From: Pandoraea nosoerga
GTDB taxonomy: Bacteria > Pseudomonadota > Gammaproteobacteria > Burkholderiales > Burkholderiaceae
NCBI RefSeq assembly: GCF_902459585.1
Contig: NZ_CABPSC010000001.1
Span: forward strand, 310,001-374,000
Reading direction: 5' to 3'
DNA length: 64,000 bases
The notes below the pieces were generated by a model. It searched no databases. It was not told the DNA's origin and saw only the letters and a program-made list of their open reading frames with translations. This document shows, in pieces, positions 8,566 through 17,755 of this stretch (positions are counted from its first letter, which is position 1; every line of letters starts with the position of its first letter). The translations under genes and the position numbers were made by a program.

Positions 8566-9278
8566 TCGATCGCCGCAACCTGCGACCTGCATCCCGATCG
8601 CTGCGTGCGCTGCGCACGGTGGCCGCTGCCTTCGCAGCGCTCGCCGTCTTCGGCGCACTGGCCACGCTGAGCGCGCCGCTCGCGCACGCCGAGCGTGCCG
8701 ACCGCGACAAGCCGCTCAACATCGAATCGGATCACATGAGCTATGACGACCTCAAGCAGGTCAACATCTTCACCGGCAACGTGACGATGACCAAGGGGAC
8801 GATTCTCCTCAAGGCCGATCGCGTCGAAGTGACTCAGGATCCGGAGGGCTATCAGTACGCCACGGCGTTCTACAAGCCGGGCGGCCCGCTCGCGTACATG
8901 CGCCAGAAGCGCGACGGCGTGGACGAGTACATCGACGGGTGGGGCCAGACGATCTATTACAACGGCAAGACCGAAGTCGCCACGCTCACCACGCAGGCCA
9001 CGCTCAAGCGGCTGGCCGGCGGCACGCGCGTGCTCGACGAGATTCACGGCAGCGTGATCACCTACGACACCTACAACGAGGTCTACACCGCCAACAGCGG
9101 CGCCGACCAGGTCAACGCCAACAATCCGAAGGGCCGCGTGCGCGCCACGCTCGCGCCGCGCAACGCCACCGGGGCCAACCAGGCGCAGCCGGGCGGGGCG
9201 AGCAAGCCCGCCGCGGCGCCCAAGGGCGACCTGCCGCCGCTGTCCCCCTCCAAAAGCATCGGGAATCCGCGTGAGTAA
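8562..9278 (+). CDS. lptA: LPS transport periplasmic protein LptA
   Basis: Periplasmic bridge protein for LPS transport, 238 aa. It has a long basic N-terminus and signal peptide ending near APLAHA, then the OstA/LptA core beginning [15 protein letters not shown] with the repeating [13 protein letters not shown] strand pattern. The C-terminus is a Pro/Ala/Gly-rich tail. It begins inside lptC (4-bp overlap) and its last eight bases overlap the GTG start of lptB, so the three genes are tightly coupled. Confidence 0.92.
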   Translation: MIDRRNLRPASRSLRALRTVAAAFAALAVFGALATLSAPLAHAERADRDKPLNIESDHMSYDDLKQVNIFTGNVTMTKGTILLKADRVEVTQDPEGYQYATAFYKPGGPLAYMRQKRDGVDEYIDGWGQTIYYNGKTEVATLTTQATLKRLAGGTRVLDEIHGSVITYDTYNEVYTANSGADQVNANNPKGRVRATLAPRNATGANQAQPGGASKPAAAPKGDLPPLSPSKSIGNPRE

Positions 9279-10071
9279 TCCTGCCAGCAACGCCTCCAGC
9301 ATCAATCCGGGCGCCGGCCCGTCGGGCAAGCCGAGCGCGCTCGTCGTGCGCTCGCTCAAGAAGCAGTACGGCGCGCGTACCGTCGTCAAGGACGTCTCGC
9401 TCGACGTGAAGAGCGGCGAGGTCGTCGGCTTGCTCGGGCCGAACGGTGCGGGCAAGACCACCTCGTTCTACATGATCGTGGGGCTGGTGCCCGCCGACGA
9501 CGGCGAAATCCAGCTCGACGGCAATCTCATCAGCGAACTGCCGATCCACGAGCGCGCCCGCATGGGCGTGTCGTACCTGCCGCAGGAAGCGTCGGTATTT
9601 CGCAAGCTCACGGTCGAGGACAACATCCGCGCCGTGCTCGAACTGCAGGTCGATGCCGCCGGCAAGCCGCTCAAGCGCGACGAGATCGAGCGCCGCATCG
9701 AGGCGCTGCTCGACGAACTGCAGGTGAGCCATCTGCGCGAGAACCCGGCAATGTCGCTCTCGGGCGGCGAGCGCCGTCGCGTGGAAATCGCGCGTGCGCT
9801 GGCCACGCAGCCCCGGTTCATCCTGCTCGACGAACCCTTCGCCGGCGTCGATCCGATTGCCGTGCTGGAAATCCAGCGCATTGTGCGCTTTCTGAAAGAC
9901 CGTGGCATCGGTGTCCTGATTACCGACCACAACGTGCGCGAGACGCTTGGCATCTGCGATCACGCCTACATCATCAGCGAAGGCTCCGTGCTGGCTGCCG
10001 GCACCCCCGACCAGATCGTGGCCGACGAAAGCGTGCGGCGCGTCTATCTGGGCGAGAATTTCCGGATGTAA
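9271..10071 (+). CDS. lptB: LPS export ABC transporter ATP-binding protein LptB
   Basis: Cytoplasmic ATPase of the LptBFGC extractor, 266 aa. Walker A is [16 protein letters not shown] (near residue 55), the Q-loop lies in [14 protein letters not shown], the signature is [15 protein letters not shown] and Walker B is [13 protein letters not shown], followed by the H-loop in [14 protein letters not shown]; all are characteristic of LptB. The GTG start overlaps lptA. The N-terminus carries about 25 extra low-complexity residues before the ABC domain. rpoN follows after 94 bp. Confidence 0.95.
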   Translation: MSNPASNASSINPGAGPSGKPSALVVRSLKKQYGARTVVKDVSLDVKSGEVVGLLGPNGAGKTTSFYMIVGLVPADDGEIQLDGNLISELPIHERARMGVSYLPQEASVFRKLTVEDNIRAVLELQVDAAGKPLKRDEIERRIEALLDELQVSHLRENPAMSLSGGERRRVEIARALATQPRFILLDEPFAGVDPIAVLEIQRIVRFLKDRGIGVLITDHNVRETLGICDHAYIISEGSVLAAGTPDQIVADESVRRVYLGENFRM

Positions 10072-10165
10072 AGGAAATTTTTCGCATGTAAACCCTGCCC
10101 CCGATAGGGCGCCGGGCCGGTTCCGTTGGCGTGACAAAGCCTCTACAATGAAGGCGAGACACGCT

Positions 10166-11653
10166 ATGAAACCGACTCTTCAACTTCGCACCTCGCAGCA
10201 CCTGACCCTCACGCCGCAGTTGCAGCAATCGATTCGGTTGTTGCAACTGTCGACGCTCGAACTCCAGCAGGAAGTCGAGCACGCCCTTACCCAGAACCCG
10301 ATGCTCGAGCGAGAAGACGACTGGCTCGCCGGCTCGGTGCGCGTGGGCACGGACGGGTCGCTGCGCAACGAACGGAGCACGTCGGCGAGCAGCAGCAACG
10401 ACGGCCCCGACACCGCCAACGGCCACGACGACGCCCGCGAACTCGACGGCGAAACCCGCTTCGAGGACGGGGCGAGCGATAACGGCAGCGACTGGAGCCT
10501 GAACGATTTCGCCCGGACGGGCAGCGCTTCGGACGACGACGACAACGCTCGCCCCCAGCTGCACGTCGATCACCCCAACCTTCGCGAGCACCTGCTCGCC
10601 CAGTTGCGCGTGACCAAGGCCAGCCCGCGCGATCGCGCGCTGGTCGAGTTCCTTATCGAATCGCTCGACGAAGACGGCTATCTCGGCACCACGCTCGACG
10701 AAATTCAGGCGGAAATGCCCGAAGAGCTGGCGCTCGAGACCGAGGAGATCAACGCCGCCCTCGCGCTGCTGCAGAGCTTCGATCCGGCGGGCGTGGGCGC
10801 CCGCAATCCGGCCGAATGCCTGCGTCTGCAACTGCAGCGGCTGCCCGCGAGCGGCGTTCGCACGCTTTCGCTGCGCATCGTCTGCGATCACCTGGAATTG
10901 CTCGCGGCACGCGATTACACGCGGCTGCGCCGCCTGCTCGGCGTGAGCGAAGACGCACTGCGCGCCGCGCACCAGCTGATCCGCTCGCTCGACCCGTTCC
11001 CGGGCGCCGCCTACGGCTCGCCGCCCGCCGATTACGTCGTGCCGGACGTACTGGTGCGCAGGCAGGGCAGCGGCTGGAGCGCCGAGCTCAACCCGGAAGT
11101 CATGCCGCGCCTGCGCATCAACGAGATGTACGCGCGCATCCTGCGCAACAACCGCAACGACCCGGGCACCGGCAATCTCCAGCAGCAGCTCCAGGAGGCG
11201 CGCTGGCTGATCAAGAACATCCAGCAGCGGTTCGACACGATCCTGCGTGTGGCGCAGGCCATTGTCGAGCGTCAAAAGAACTTCTTCACGCATGGCGAAA
11301 TCGGCATGCGGCCCTTGGTTTTACGTGAGATTGCTGATACGCTGGGTTTACATGAATCCACGATTTCACGCGTGACTACGAGTAAGTACATGCTCACTCC
11401 ATTTGGAACCTTCGAGCTCAAGTACTTCTTCGGGTCGCATGTGGCCACCGAAGCCGGAGGGGCTGCGTCGTCGACAGCCATCCGCGCCCTCATCAAGCAA
11501 CTGATAGGAGCAGAAGACCCCCAAAGCCCCCTTTCCGACAGTCGTATCGCGGAGCTGCTGGCAGAGCAAGGATTCGTGGTTGCGCGGCGCACCGTCGCGA
11601 AGTACCGCGAGGCCATGCGAATCCCCGCAGTGAACTTGCGCAAATCTTTGTAG
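10166..11653 (+). CDS. rpoN: RNA polymerase sigma-54 factor
   Basis: Sigma-54, which directs polymerase to -24/-12 promoters and needs an activator ATPase. The 495-aa product starts [20 protein letters not shown], the Gln-rich region I; an acidic region II follows (about residues 55-130), then the core-binding and HTH regions and the C-terminal RpoN box [11 protein letters not shown] prefer the ATG at 10166 over one 18 bp upstream because region I starts there in the family. Its place between lptB and hpf/ptsN is the common proteobacterial order. Codons near the 3' third are visibly less GC-rich than the middle. Confidence 0.95.
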   Translation: MKPTLQLRTSQHLTLTPQLQQSIRLLQLSTLELQQEVEHALTQNPMLEREDDWLAGSVRVGTDGSLRNERSTSASSSNDGPDTANGHDDARELDGETRFEDGASDNGSDWSLNDFARTGSASDDDDNARPQLHVDHPNLREHLLAQLRVTKASPRDRALVEFLIESLDEDGYLGTTLDEIQAEMPEELALETEEINAALALLQSFDPAGVGARNPAECLRLQLQRLPASGVRTLSLRIVCDHLELLAARDYTRLRRLLGVSEDALRAAHQLIRSLDPFPGAAYGSPPADYVVPDVLVRRQGSGWSAELNPEVMPRLRINEMYARILRNNRNDPGTGNLQQQLQEARWLIKNIQQRFDTILRVAQAIVERQKNFFTHGEIGMRPLVLREIADTLGLHESTISRVTTSKYMLTPFGTFELKYFFGSHVATEAGGAASSTAIRALIKQLIGAEDPQSPLSDSRIAELLAEQGFVVARRTVAKYREAMRIPAVNLRKSL

Positions 11654-11795
11654 GACAGTCCTGGTGCGCCATGTTGGCTCGCTGGGGCATCACGCCGCAG
11701 TGCGACATTGCGTCACGTCAATGGCTCGCACTCCCGCTAGCCAGCGCCGCTCATGACGCGGCCTGCACTTCGGCATTTCAGCAAGGAGAGCAGCT

Positions 11796-12149
11796 ATGAA
11801 TCTGAAGATCAGTGGACACCATCTCGAGCTCACGCCGTCCCTGCGCGAATTCGTCGTCAACAAGCTTGAACGCGTGTTGCGGCACTTCGACCAGCTCATC
11901 GGCGCCGAGGTGATCCTCTCTGTCGATAAGACCAAGGAGAAGGCCGGACGCCAGATCGCCAGCGTCACCGTGTATCTCAAGGGCAAGGAAATTTTCGTCG
12001 AAAAGTGTGACGAAAATATGTATGCCGCCATCGACAAGCTGATCGACATGCTCGACCGCAAGGTAATGCAGTACAAGGACAAGGTGCAGAATCATGGTCG
12101 CGAAGCCCTCAAGCATCAACAGCCGCCCGAGGCGGAACCGCTCCAATAA
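11796..12149 (+). CDS. hpf: Ribosome hibernation-promoting factor
   Basis: Short HPF/YfiA-type protein of 117 aa that binds the 30S decoding centre in stationary phase and favours 100S dimers. The sequence begins [20 protein letters not shown] and continues with the conserved [20 protein letters not shown] and [20 protein letters not shown] segments. AAGGAG lies eight bases before the ATG. It lacks the long C-terminal dimerisation domain of long HPFs. It lies in the conserved order rpoN-hpf-ptsN and is followed by its own terminator. Confidence 0.93.
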   Translation: MNLKISGHHLELTPSLREFVVNKLERVLRHFDQLIGAEVILSVDKTKEKAGRQIASVTVYLKGKEIFVEKCDENMYAAIDKLIDMLDRKVMQYKDKVQNHGREALKHQQPPEAEPLQ

Positions 12150-12252
12150 TTCCTTTCCGGCGAGGTAGTCGCATCGACTGTCACTGACGCAAGCCCGCAC
12201 GGAACCACACGAGCGAATCTACGTCTGTCATAAGTCTGGCATCACCCACCGC

Positions 12253-12275
12253 GGGGCCGTTGAACGGCCCCTTTT
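12253..12275 (+). terminator. Intrinsic terminator after hpf
   Basis: GGGGCCG-TTGAA-CGGCCCC hairpin followed by TTTT, about 100 bp after the hpf stop. It separates rpoN-hpf from the ptsN promoter. Confidence 0.8.
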
Positions 12276-12317
12276 GTATGGGGCGACGCGTCTGGGCTGA
12301 CGCGCCTACGGGTGGTC

Positions 12318-12323
12318 TATAAT
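12318..12323 (+). promoter_or_regulatory. -10 box upstream of ptsN
   Basis: A perfect TATAAT lies 52 bp before the ptsN ATG and directly after the hpf terminator. The -35 is weak (CTGACG at 12297, 15-bp spacer), so promoter strength is uncertain. Confidence 0.5.
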
Positions 12324-12375
12324 GCGAGGTCAATCGGGGGTTGGAGGGCGACTACGCGTTCGCCCGCATTACAAG

Positions 12376-12831
12376 ATGAACCGTTTAGTCAAACTCTTAC
12401 CTGCGTCCAATATCCTGCTTGGACTGTCCGTCACCAGCAAGAAGCGTGTCTTCGAGCAAGCCGGGCTCCTGTTCGAGAACAACGCCGGACTGTCGCGCGC
12501 ACTCGTCACCGACAACCTGTTCGCGCGCGAGCGCCTGGGTTCGACCGGGCTCGGCGAAGGCGTGGCGATCCCGCATGGCCGCATCAAGGGACTCAAGCAT
12601 CCGATGGCGGCTTTCGTGCGTCTGGACGACCCGATTCCGTTCGAGGCGCCCGACGGCCAGCCCGTCTCCCTGCTGTTTTTCCTGCTCGTGCCGGAACAGG
12701 CCACGCAGCAGCATCTCGAGATTCTGTCCGAAATCGCGCAGTTGCTCTCCGATCGCTCGATGCGCGAGACATTGAGCAACGCGCCCAGCGCCGACGACGT
12801 TCACACGGCCCTGGCGAACTGGCAGCCCTGA
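12376..12831 (+). CDS. ptsN: PTS IIA-like nitrogen-regulatory protein
   Basis: EIIA-Ntr of the regulatory phosphotransferase system, 151 aa; it is phosphorylated by NPr rather than moving sugar. The phosphorylated histidine is H67 in GVAIPHGRIKGL, and the fold is recognisable from LFARERLGSTGLGEG to LLFFLLVPEQATQQHLEIL. The ATG at 12376 gives the standard length. It is next to hprK, as in other betaproteobacteria that keep HPr kinase without a full sugar PTS. Confidence 0.93.
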   Translation: MNRLVKLLPASNILLGLSVTSKKRVFEQAGLLFENNAGLSRALVTDNLFARERLGSTGLGEGVAIPHGRIKGLKHPMAAFVRLDDPIPFEAPDGQPVSLLFFLLVPEQATQQHLEILSEIAQLLSDRSMRETLSNAPSADDVHTALANWQP

Positions 12832-12887
12832 GCCGCCGCCAACTTCGAGTCCCGTAGCTCCCATACTCAACCGAACGAGGCGACGCG

Positions 12888-13853
12888 GTGGAACTGACCG
12901 GCATCAACGCGCAAAGCATTTTCGATGACAACGCCGCGACGCTGCGTCTGTCGTGGCTCACCGGCCACGAGGGCTGGGAGCGCGGGTTCACGCCCGAGAG
13001 CGTGGCCACCGCCACCTCCAGCGCCGACCTCGTGGGTCACCTGAACCTCATCCACCCGAACCGCATTCAGGTGCTCGGCGAGGCGGAACTGCGCTATTAC
13101 CAGCGCCTGAGCGATGAGAACCGCAAGCGCCACATGGGCGAGGTCATCGCCCTGGAGCCGCCGTTCCTGGTCGTCGCCGACGGACTGGAGGCGCCGCCCG
13201 ATCTGGTGCTGCGCTGCACCCGGTCGTCCACACCGCTGTTCACCACCCCGCTCTCCACCGCATCGGTTATCGACAGCCTGCGGCTGTACATTTCGCGCGT
13301 GTTCGCCCCGCGATGCACGATGCACGGCGTTTTTATCGACATTTTGGGCATGGGCGTGCTCCTCACCGGCGACTCCGGGCTGGGCAAGAGCGAACTCGGT
13401 CTGGAATTGATCAGCCGCGGCCACGGCCTGGTCGCCGACGATGCGGTCGATTTCGTGCGGCTGGGCCCCGATTTCGTGGAAGGACGCTGCCCCCCACTGC
13501 TGCAAAACCTGCTGGAAGTGCGCGGGCTGGGCCTGCTCGACATCAAGACCATCTTCGGCGAGACGGCCGTGCGCCGGAAAATGAAGCTCAAGCTGATCGT
13601 GCAACTGGTGCGCCGCCCGGACGGCGAATTCCAGCGCCTGCCGCTCGAAGCGCAGACGGTGGATGTGCTCGGCTTGCCCATCAACAAGGTGATCCTGCAA
13701 GTGGCCGCCGGGCGAAACCTCGCCGTGCTCGTGGAGGCCGCCGTGCGCAACACGATCCTGCAACTGCGCGGCATCGACACGCTCAAGGATTTCATGGAGC
13801 GCCAGCGCCAGGCCATGCAGGATCCCGACGGGATGCAGGGCAAACTGCTCTGA
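12888..13853 (+). CDS. hprK: HPr kinase/phosphorylase
   Basis: Bifunctional enzyme that phosphorylates and dephosphorylates a serine on HPr/NPr. The 321-aa product has the N-terminal HprK_N domain and a C-terminal kinase domain with the P-loop GDSGLGKS (residues 161-168) and the family signature [15 protein letters not shown]. The gene starts with GTG ([10 protein letters not shown]). It forms a run with ptsN and, beyond psiF-like and repeat DNA, rapZ. A hairpin with a short T-run follows its stop. Confidence 0.93.
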   Translation: MELTGINAQSIFDDNAATLRLSWLTGHEGWERGFTPESVATATSSADLVGHLNLIHPNRIQVLGEAELRYYQRLSDENRKRHMGEVIALEPPFLVVADGLEAPPDLVLRCTRSSTPLFTTPLSTASVIDSLRLYISRVFAPRCTMHGVFIDILGMGVLLTGDSGLGKSELGLELISRGHGLVADDAVDFVRLGPDFVEGRCPPLLQNLLEVRGLGLLDIKTIFGETAVRRKMKLKLIVQLVRRPDGEFQRLPLEAQTVDVLGLPINKVILQVAAGRNLAVLVEAAVRNTILQLRGIDTLKDFMERQRQAMQDPDGMQGKLL

Positions 13854-13870
13854 GCCGCGTCTCCGGGTTT

Positions 13871-13890
13871 ACCGCATTGCATGCGGTTTT
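13871..13890 (+). terminator. Probable intrinsic terminator after hprK
   Basis: ACCGCAT-TGC-ATGCGGT hairpin followed by TTTCTG, 18 bp after the hprK stop. The T-run is short, so termination may be partial. Confidence 0.55.
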
Positions 13891-13985
13891 CTGTCAACGC
13901 AGCGCGATTGCGGCGCGTTTTCTTTCATGTTGTAATCGCCACGCGGTTCTTCCCCGTGCGTGTCGACCTTAATGGAGAGACGATC

Positions 13986-14312
13986 ATGAAGAAAGCATTC
14001 GCTGCACTGCTCCTGGTATCCCCGCTGCTCGCGTCGCCCGTGTTCGCCCAAAGCGCCGCCGCGCCCGAGGCAGCCCCGAAGGCCAACGCACAGCAAAACA
14101 AGATGACCGCGTGCAACGCGCAGGCCGGCGACAAGAAGGGCGACGATCGCAAGGCGTTCATGAAGCAATGCCTGTCGAACAAGCCGGCCGCGTCCGCCAA
14201 GCAAACGCAGCAGGAGAAGATGAAGACCTGCAACGCGCAAGCGGGCGACAAGAAGGGCGACGACCGCAAGGCGTTCATGAAGTCCTGTCTGTCGAACAAG
14301 CCGGCCGCCTGA
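13986..14312 (+). CDS. PsiF-repeat periplasmic protein
   Basis: A 108-aa predicted periplasmic protein. It has a signal peptide ending near SPVFA-QS and then two nearly identical PsiF repeats (CNAQAGDKKGDDRKAFMKQC and CNAQAGDKKGDDRKAFMKSC), each ending LSNKPAA. The two repeats are also nearly identical at DNA level (about 14102-14190 and 14219-14309), so the duplication is recent or homogenised. PsiF was named as a phosphate-starvation-induced protein in E. coli; its function is unknown. GGAGAG precedes the ATG at 13986. A strong terminator follows. Confidence 0.85.
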   Translation: MKKAFAALLLVSPLLASPVFAQSAAAPEAAPKANAQQNKMTACNAQAGDKKGDDRKAFMKQCLSNKPAASAKQTQQEKMKTCNAQAGDKKGDDRKAFMKSCLSNKPAA

Positions 14313-14335
14313 GGCATCGACGCCAATCTACGCCG

Positions 14336-14364
14336 AACGGCGCCCCTTCCGGGCGCCGTTTTCG
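14336..14364 (+). terminator. Intrinsic terminator after the PsiF-like gene
   Basis: AACGGCGCCC-CTTCC-GGGCGCCGTT perfect 10-bp stem followed by TTCG; 24 bp after the stop codon. Confidence 0.8.
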
Positions 14365-14420
14365 TTTGCGTAGCGCAGTCGGAATCGCCCCGTGGTCGCG
14401 GGGAAATGGCCGGAAGGGCC

Positions 14421-14500
14421 GGAAGGTTCGAAAACGGACGAAAACGGCTGAAAACGGCTGAAAACGGCTGAAAAGGGCTGGAAATGGCTGGAATGGCGGC
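14421..14500. repeat. 10-bp tandem array between the PsiF-like gene and rapZ
   Basis: Head-to-tail 10-bp units of consensus AAAACGGCTG, exact at 14441, 14451 and 14461, with diverging copies before and after (AAAACGGACG, AAAAGGGCTG, GAAATGGCTG). Weaker 10-bp periodicity continues on both sides from about 14401 to 14600. Confidence 0.8.
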
Positions 14501-14680
14501 GAGGCTGGAAAGGGCCTAACCGGGCCTAAACGGGCCGGAGCGGCCGGAAACTCCTGGAATTGCCTACCTTTGCCGTGAATTGCCGAGCATTGCCGAGGAG
14601 AGCGCAACGCCCGGACAGCCCGCCGCTCGACACCCGTAAGACACAATCGCTTACCATGATGGTTGTATTCGGGAAATGTC

Positions 14681-15550
14681 ATGAAGATCGTACTCATTAC
14701 CGGTGTATCGGGCTCCGGCAAGTCGCTCGCCCTGAATGTCCTCGAGGACGCCGGGTATTACTGCGTCGACAACCTGCCGTCGCGATTTCTGCCTGAGCTT
14801 GCCGAATATCTCGAAACGCAGAATCACACGCGGCTTGCCGTCGCCATCGACGCGCGCAGCGGCGGCTCGCTTGCCGATCTGCCGCCGATCATCGGCGGTC
14901 TGCGCCGCTTCGGCCACGATGTGCGCGTGCTGTTCCTCAACGCCAACACGCAAACCCTGGTGCAGCGCTTCTCCGAGACGCGCCGCCGCCATCCGCTCTC
15001 GGTGGGCGACAACACGCTCTCGGCCAACGGCTCGCTCGTCGAAGCGATCGAGAAAGAGCGCGAAATGCTCAACAGCGTGACCGAACTCGGTCACCAGATC
15101 GACACCAGCAATCTGCGCGCGAGTGCGCTGCGCCGCTGGATCCGCGAGTTCGTGCAGCACGATCACACCGGGCTTACGCTGATGTTCGAATCGTTCGGTT
15201 TCAAGCACGGGGTGCCGCTCGACGCCGATCTCGTCTTCGACGTGCGCTCGCTGCCCAATCCCTACTACGACACGCAGTTGCGGCCGCTCACCGGCCGCGA
15301 TCAGCCGGTCATCGACTTCCTGTCGGCCATTCCCGAGGTCGCCGAAATGATCGACGACATCGGCGCGTATCTGCAAAAGTGGCTACCGAGCTTCATGCGC
15401 GACAACCGCAGCTATCTGACGGTGGCCATCGGCTGCACGGGCGGGCAGCACCGCTCCGTCTTCATCGCCGAGACGCTCGGCGCGCGCTTTCGCCAGGAAG
15501 CGAGCGTGCTCGTGCGCCATCGCGAGCTCGCACCGCTCGAGGCCGCCTGA
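14681..15550 (+). CDS. rapZ: RNase adapter protein RapZ
   Basis: Nucleotide-binding adapter (YvcJ/RapZ family), 289 aa; in E. coli it directs RNase E to the small RNA GlmZ and so controls GlmS. P-loop GVSGSGKS near residue 8, [14 protein letters not shown], then [20 protein letters not shown] and the C-terminal [17 protein letters not shown] are diagnostic. The ATG at 14681 (MKIVLITG) is preferred over an upstream TTG. It belongs functionally with ptsN and hprK upstream but is separated by two terminators and a repeat array. Whether a GlmZ-like RNA exists in this lineage is not shown here. Confidence 0.93.
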   Translation: MKIVLITGVSGSGKSLALNVLEDAGYYCVDNLPSRFLPELAEYLETQNHTRLAVAIDARSGGSLADLPPIIGGLRRFGHDVRVLFLNANTQTLVQRFSETRRRHPLSVGDNTLSANGSLVEAIEKEREMLNSVTELGHQIDTSNLRASALRRWIREFVQHDHTGLTLMFESFGFKHGVPLDADLVFDVRSLPNPYYDTQLRPLTGRDQPVIDFLSAIPEVAEMIDDIGAYLQKWLPSFMRDNRSYLTVAIGCTGGQHRSVFIAETLGARFRQEASVLVRHRELAPLEAA

Positions 15551-15596
15551 GCGGCGCGACCGCGCTCGCTGCCAGCGGACGTCGGGCGCGCGAGCT

Positions 15597-16754
15597 TCAG
15601 GCCGGCAGCAGCAACTGACCGTCGCTCGGCGACAAGGCGTCGGCGATCTTTCGGATGGGTGACGGCAGACCGGCGGCGGCGATACCGGCCGCATCCAGCC
15701 AGGCCAGGCGTGCGCCGCTCGCCGGCGGCTGCCGCCCGGGGGCAGACGGCGAGAGCGTTACCAGCCACGGACGCAAGTGCAGCCGGAAATGCGTGAAGAC
15801 GTGCGTGAGCCCATGCAGCGGCGCGAGCGACTGCACCGCCCCCTGCTGCGCCCCGAGCGCCGCGGCGTGCGCGCACAGGCGCTCGCGCAGTGAGGCGTCG
15901 TCGGGCGCTGGCGCGCCGGTCGGCGGCGTGAGCTCCGGCAGACTCCACAGGCCGCCCCAGATGCCGCTGTCCGGGCGCCGCTCGAACAGCACTCGCCCGC
16001 CCGCGCGAATCACCAGCACATCGACATAGCGCTCCGGCTGCGCCTTCTTCGGCTTGGCCGTGGGCAACGAGCGCTCGCGCCCCGTCGCATGCGCCACGCA
16101 ATCGCTGTCAAACGGGCATTCGCCGCAGCGCGGCTTGCCGCGCCCGCACAGCGTGGCGCCGAGGTCCATCATCCCTTGCGTGTAGGCCGGCAGATCGTGA
16201 TCGGGCAGCAGCGATTCGGCCAGCGCCCACATCTCCCGCTCGATCTTCGGCGTGCCAGGAAACCCCTCGATGCCGAACACGCGCGCGAGTACCCGTTTGA
16301 CGTTGCCGTCGAGAATCGCGGCGTGCGCGTCGTAAGCGAATGCCGCGATCGCGGCGGCCGTCGAACGGCCGATGCCGGGCAACGTGGCGAGCGTGTCCGG
16401 ATCCGACGGGAAGCGCCCGCCATGCTCGGCCACGACCACCTGGGCGCAGCGATGCAGGTTGCGGGCACGCGAGTAGTACCCCAGGCCGCTCCAGAGCGCC
16501 ATGACATCGTCCTGCGGCGCGCTGGCGAGCGCGGCGACGTCGGGAAAGCGCTCGAGAAAGCGGCCGTAATACGGGATCACCGTGGCGACCTGCGTCTGCT
16601 GCAACATGATTTCGGACAGCCAGATGCGGTACGCGTCGCGTGTGTTCTGCCAGGGCAGATCGTGACGGCCGTGCTCGGCCTGCCATGCGATCAGCCGCTC
16701 GGCAAAGGTGTCGGCCAGCGAACCGGCGGCGAAATCGGGGGTAGAGGCGTTCAT
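15597..16754 (-). CDS. mutY: A/G-specific adenine glycosylase
   Basis: Removes adenine mispaired with 8-oxoguanine. The 385-aa protein has a helix-hairpin-helix with LPGIGRSTAAAIAAFAYD (catalytic Asp at its end), a [4Fe-4S] site C-x6-C-x2-C-x5-C (CGRGKPRCGECPFDSDC) and a C-terminal NUDIX-like domain that reads 8-oxoG. The start MNASTPDF at 16754 is chosen because the conserved AWQAEHGRHDLPWQNTRDAY follows shortly after it. It is co-oriented with and downstream of mutM, the partner enzyme of the GO repair system. Confidence 0.94.
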   Translation of the reverse strand: MNASTPDFAAGSLADTFAERLIAWQAEHGRHDLPWQNTRDAYRIWLSEIMLQQTQVATVIPYYGRFLERFPDVAALASAPQDDVMALWSGLGYYSRARNLHRCAQVVVAEHGGRFPSDPDTLATLPGIGRSTAAAIAAFAYDAHAAILDGNVKRVLARVFGIEGFPGTPKIEREMWALAESLLPDHDLPAYTQGMMDLGATLCGRGKPRCGECPFDSDCVAHATGRERSLPTAKPKKAQPERYVDVLVIRAGGRVLFERRPDSGIWGGLWSLPELTPPTGAPAPDDASLRERLCAHAAALGAQQGAVQSLAPLHGLTHVFTHFRLHLRPWLVTLSPSAPGRQPPASGARLAWLDAAGIAAAGLPSPIRKIADALSPSDGQLLLPA

Positions 16755-16801
16755 GAGGATGTCCGGGGAGGCGTCGAGTACGACTGTACAGCGCGGCTGC
16801 G

Positions 16802-16833
16802 GGCGTCTTCGCGGGCTGGCGTCTTCGCGGGCC
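16802..16833. repeat. 16-bp direct duplication between mutM and mutY
   Basis: Two adjacent 16-bp copies of GGCGTCTTCGCGGGCY differ only in the last base. They sit in the 91-bp gap between the mutM stop and the mutY start. Confidence 0.75.
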
Positions 16834-16845
16834 GCCGCGCGTGCG

Positions 16846-17676
16846 TCATTTCTGGCAATGCGGGCAAAAGAACGTGGAACGCTGCTGCTGCACGATCTGG
16901 CGAATCGGCGTGCCGCACACGCGGCATGGCTGTCCGGTGCGGTCGTAGACGAAATACTCCTGCTGGAAATAGCCGCTGCGACCGTCGCTGCCGACAAAAT
17001 CGCGCAGCGTGCTGCCCCCTTTCTCGATTGCCGCGGCAAGCACTACCTTGATTGCCTGCGCGAGCTTCTCGGCACGCGGGCGGGACAGCTTGCCCGCAGC
17101 GAGCCGCGGATGGATGCCGGCGCGAAACAGGCTCTCGGAGGCGTAGATATTGCCCACGCCGACCACGATCGTGCCAGCGAGCAGCGCCTGCTTGATGGCG
17201 ACGGTGCGCCCGCGCGTGCCGGCATGGAGCCAATTGCCGTCGAACGCGTCCGACAGCGGCTCGACGCCGAGGCTCGCGAGCAGCGGGTGCGAGAGAACGT
17301 CGCCGGCCGAGCGGGGGTGGAACAGCATGGCGCCGAAGCGGCGCGGGTCGCGATAGCGAAGTGCGCATCGCTCGAACACGAGATCGATGTGATCGTGCAC
17401 CCCGGCCGCGGGCAAGGCCTGCGGCTCGGGCATCACGCGCAGCGTGCCGGTCATGCCCAGGTGCACCAGCAACCAGCCCGGCGCATATTCGAGCAGCAGG
17501 TATTTGCCGCGACGCTCCACGCCAATGAGCGTCTCGCCGCGCAGCAGCGTGTCGAGACCGTCGGGCACGGGCCAGCGCAATGCGGCGTTGCGCACGTCGA
17601 TACGCGCGACGCGCGTGCCCGCCACGTGCGGCGCAATACCGCGGCGGGTGACTTCGACTTCGGGGAGTTCAGGCAT
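16846..17676 (-). CDS. mutM: Formamidopyrimidine-DNA glycosylase
   Basis: Excises 8-oxoguanine and FapyG, with AP-lyase activity. The mature N-terminus PELPEVE supplies the catalytic proline and glutamate, and the C-terminus carries the zinc finger C-x2-C-x16-C-x2-C (CRVCG ... FFCPHCQK). The [15 protein letters not shown] segment holds the helix-two-turn-helix. Length 276 aa is standard. Its start faces the TPR gene; TACAAT sequences in both orientations (17709-17714 minus, 17725-17730 plus) lie in the 79-bp divergent gap and may be the two -10 boxes. Confidence 0.95.
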   Translation of the reverse strand: MPELPEVEVTRRGIAPHVAGTRVARIDVRNAALRWPVPDGLDTLLRGETLIGVERRGKYLLLEYAPGWLLVHLGMTGTLRVMPEPQALPAAGVHDHIDLVFERCALRYRDPRRFGAMLFHPRSAGDVLSHPLLASLGVEPLSDAFDGNWLHAGTRGRTVAIKQALLAGTIVVGVGNIYASESLFRAGIHPRLAAGKLSRPRAEKLAQAIKVVLAAAIEKGGSTLRDFVGSDGRSGYFQQEYFVYDRTGQPCRVCGTPIRQIVQQQRSTFFCPHCQK

Positions 17677-17755
17677 GCCTGCGAACGTTTGCTGAGGATT
17701 TAGACTCTATTGTATCGGGCGCGCTACAATCGCTCGAAACCTGCCGTGGATCCCT

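Larger units (their letters stand above)
14313..14680. other. 368-bp intergenic region before rapZ
   Basis: It holds the terminator at 14336 and the 10-bp repeat array around 14421-14500, and then degenerate 10-bp-periodic sequence (for example TGCCG-containing units near 14570-14600). I see no gene in it. Confidence 0.6.

Noticed and set aside
14401-14600. 10-bp repeat region considered as a CRISPR array
   Set aside because: Units are 10 bp, directly adjacent and degenerate; there are no spacers of 25-40 bp and no cas genes.
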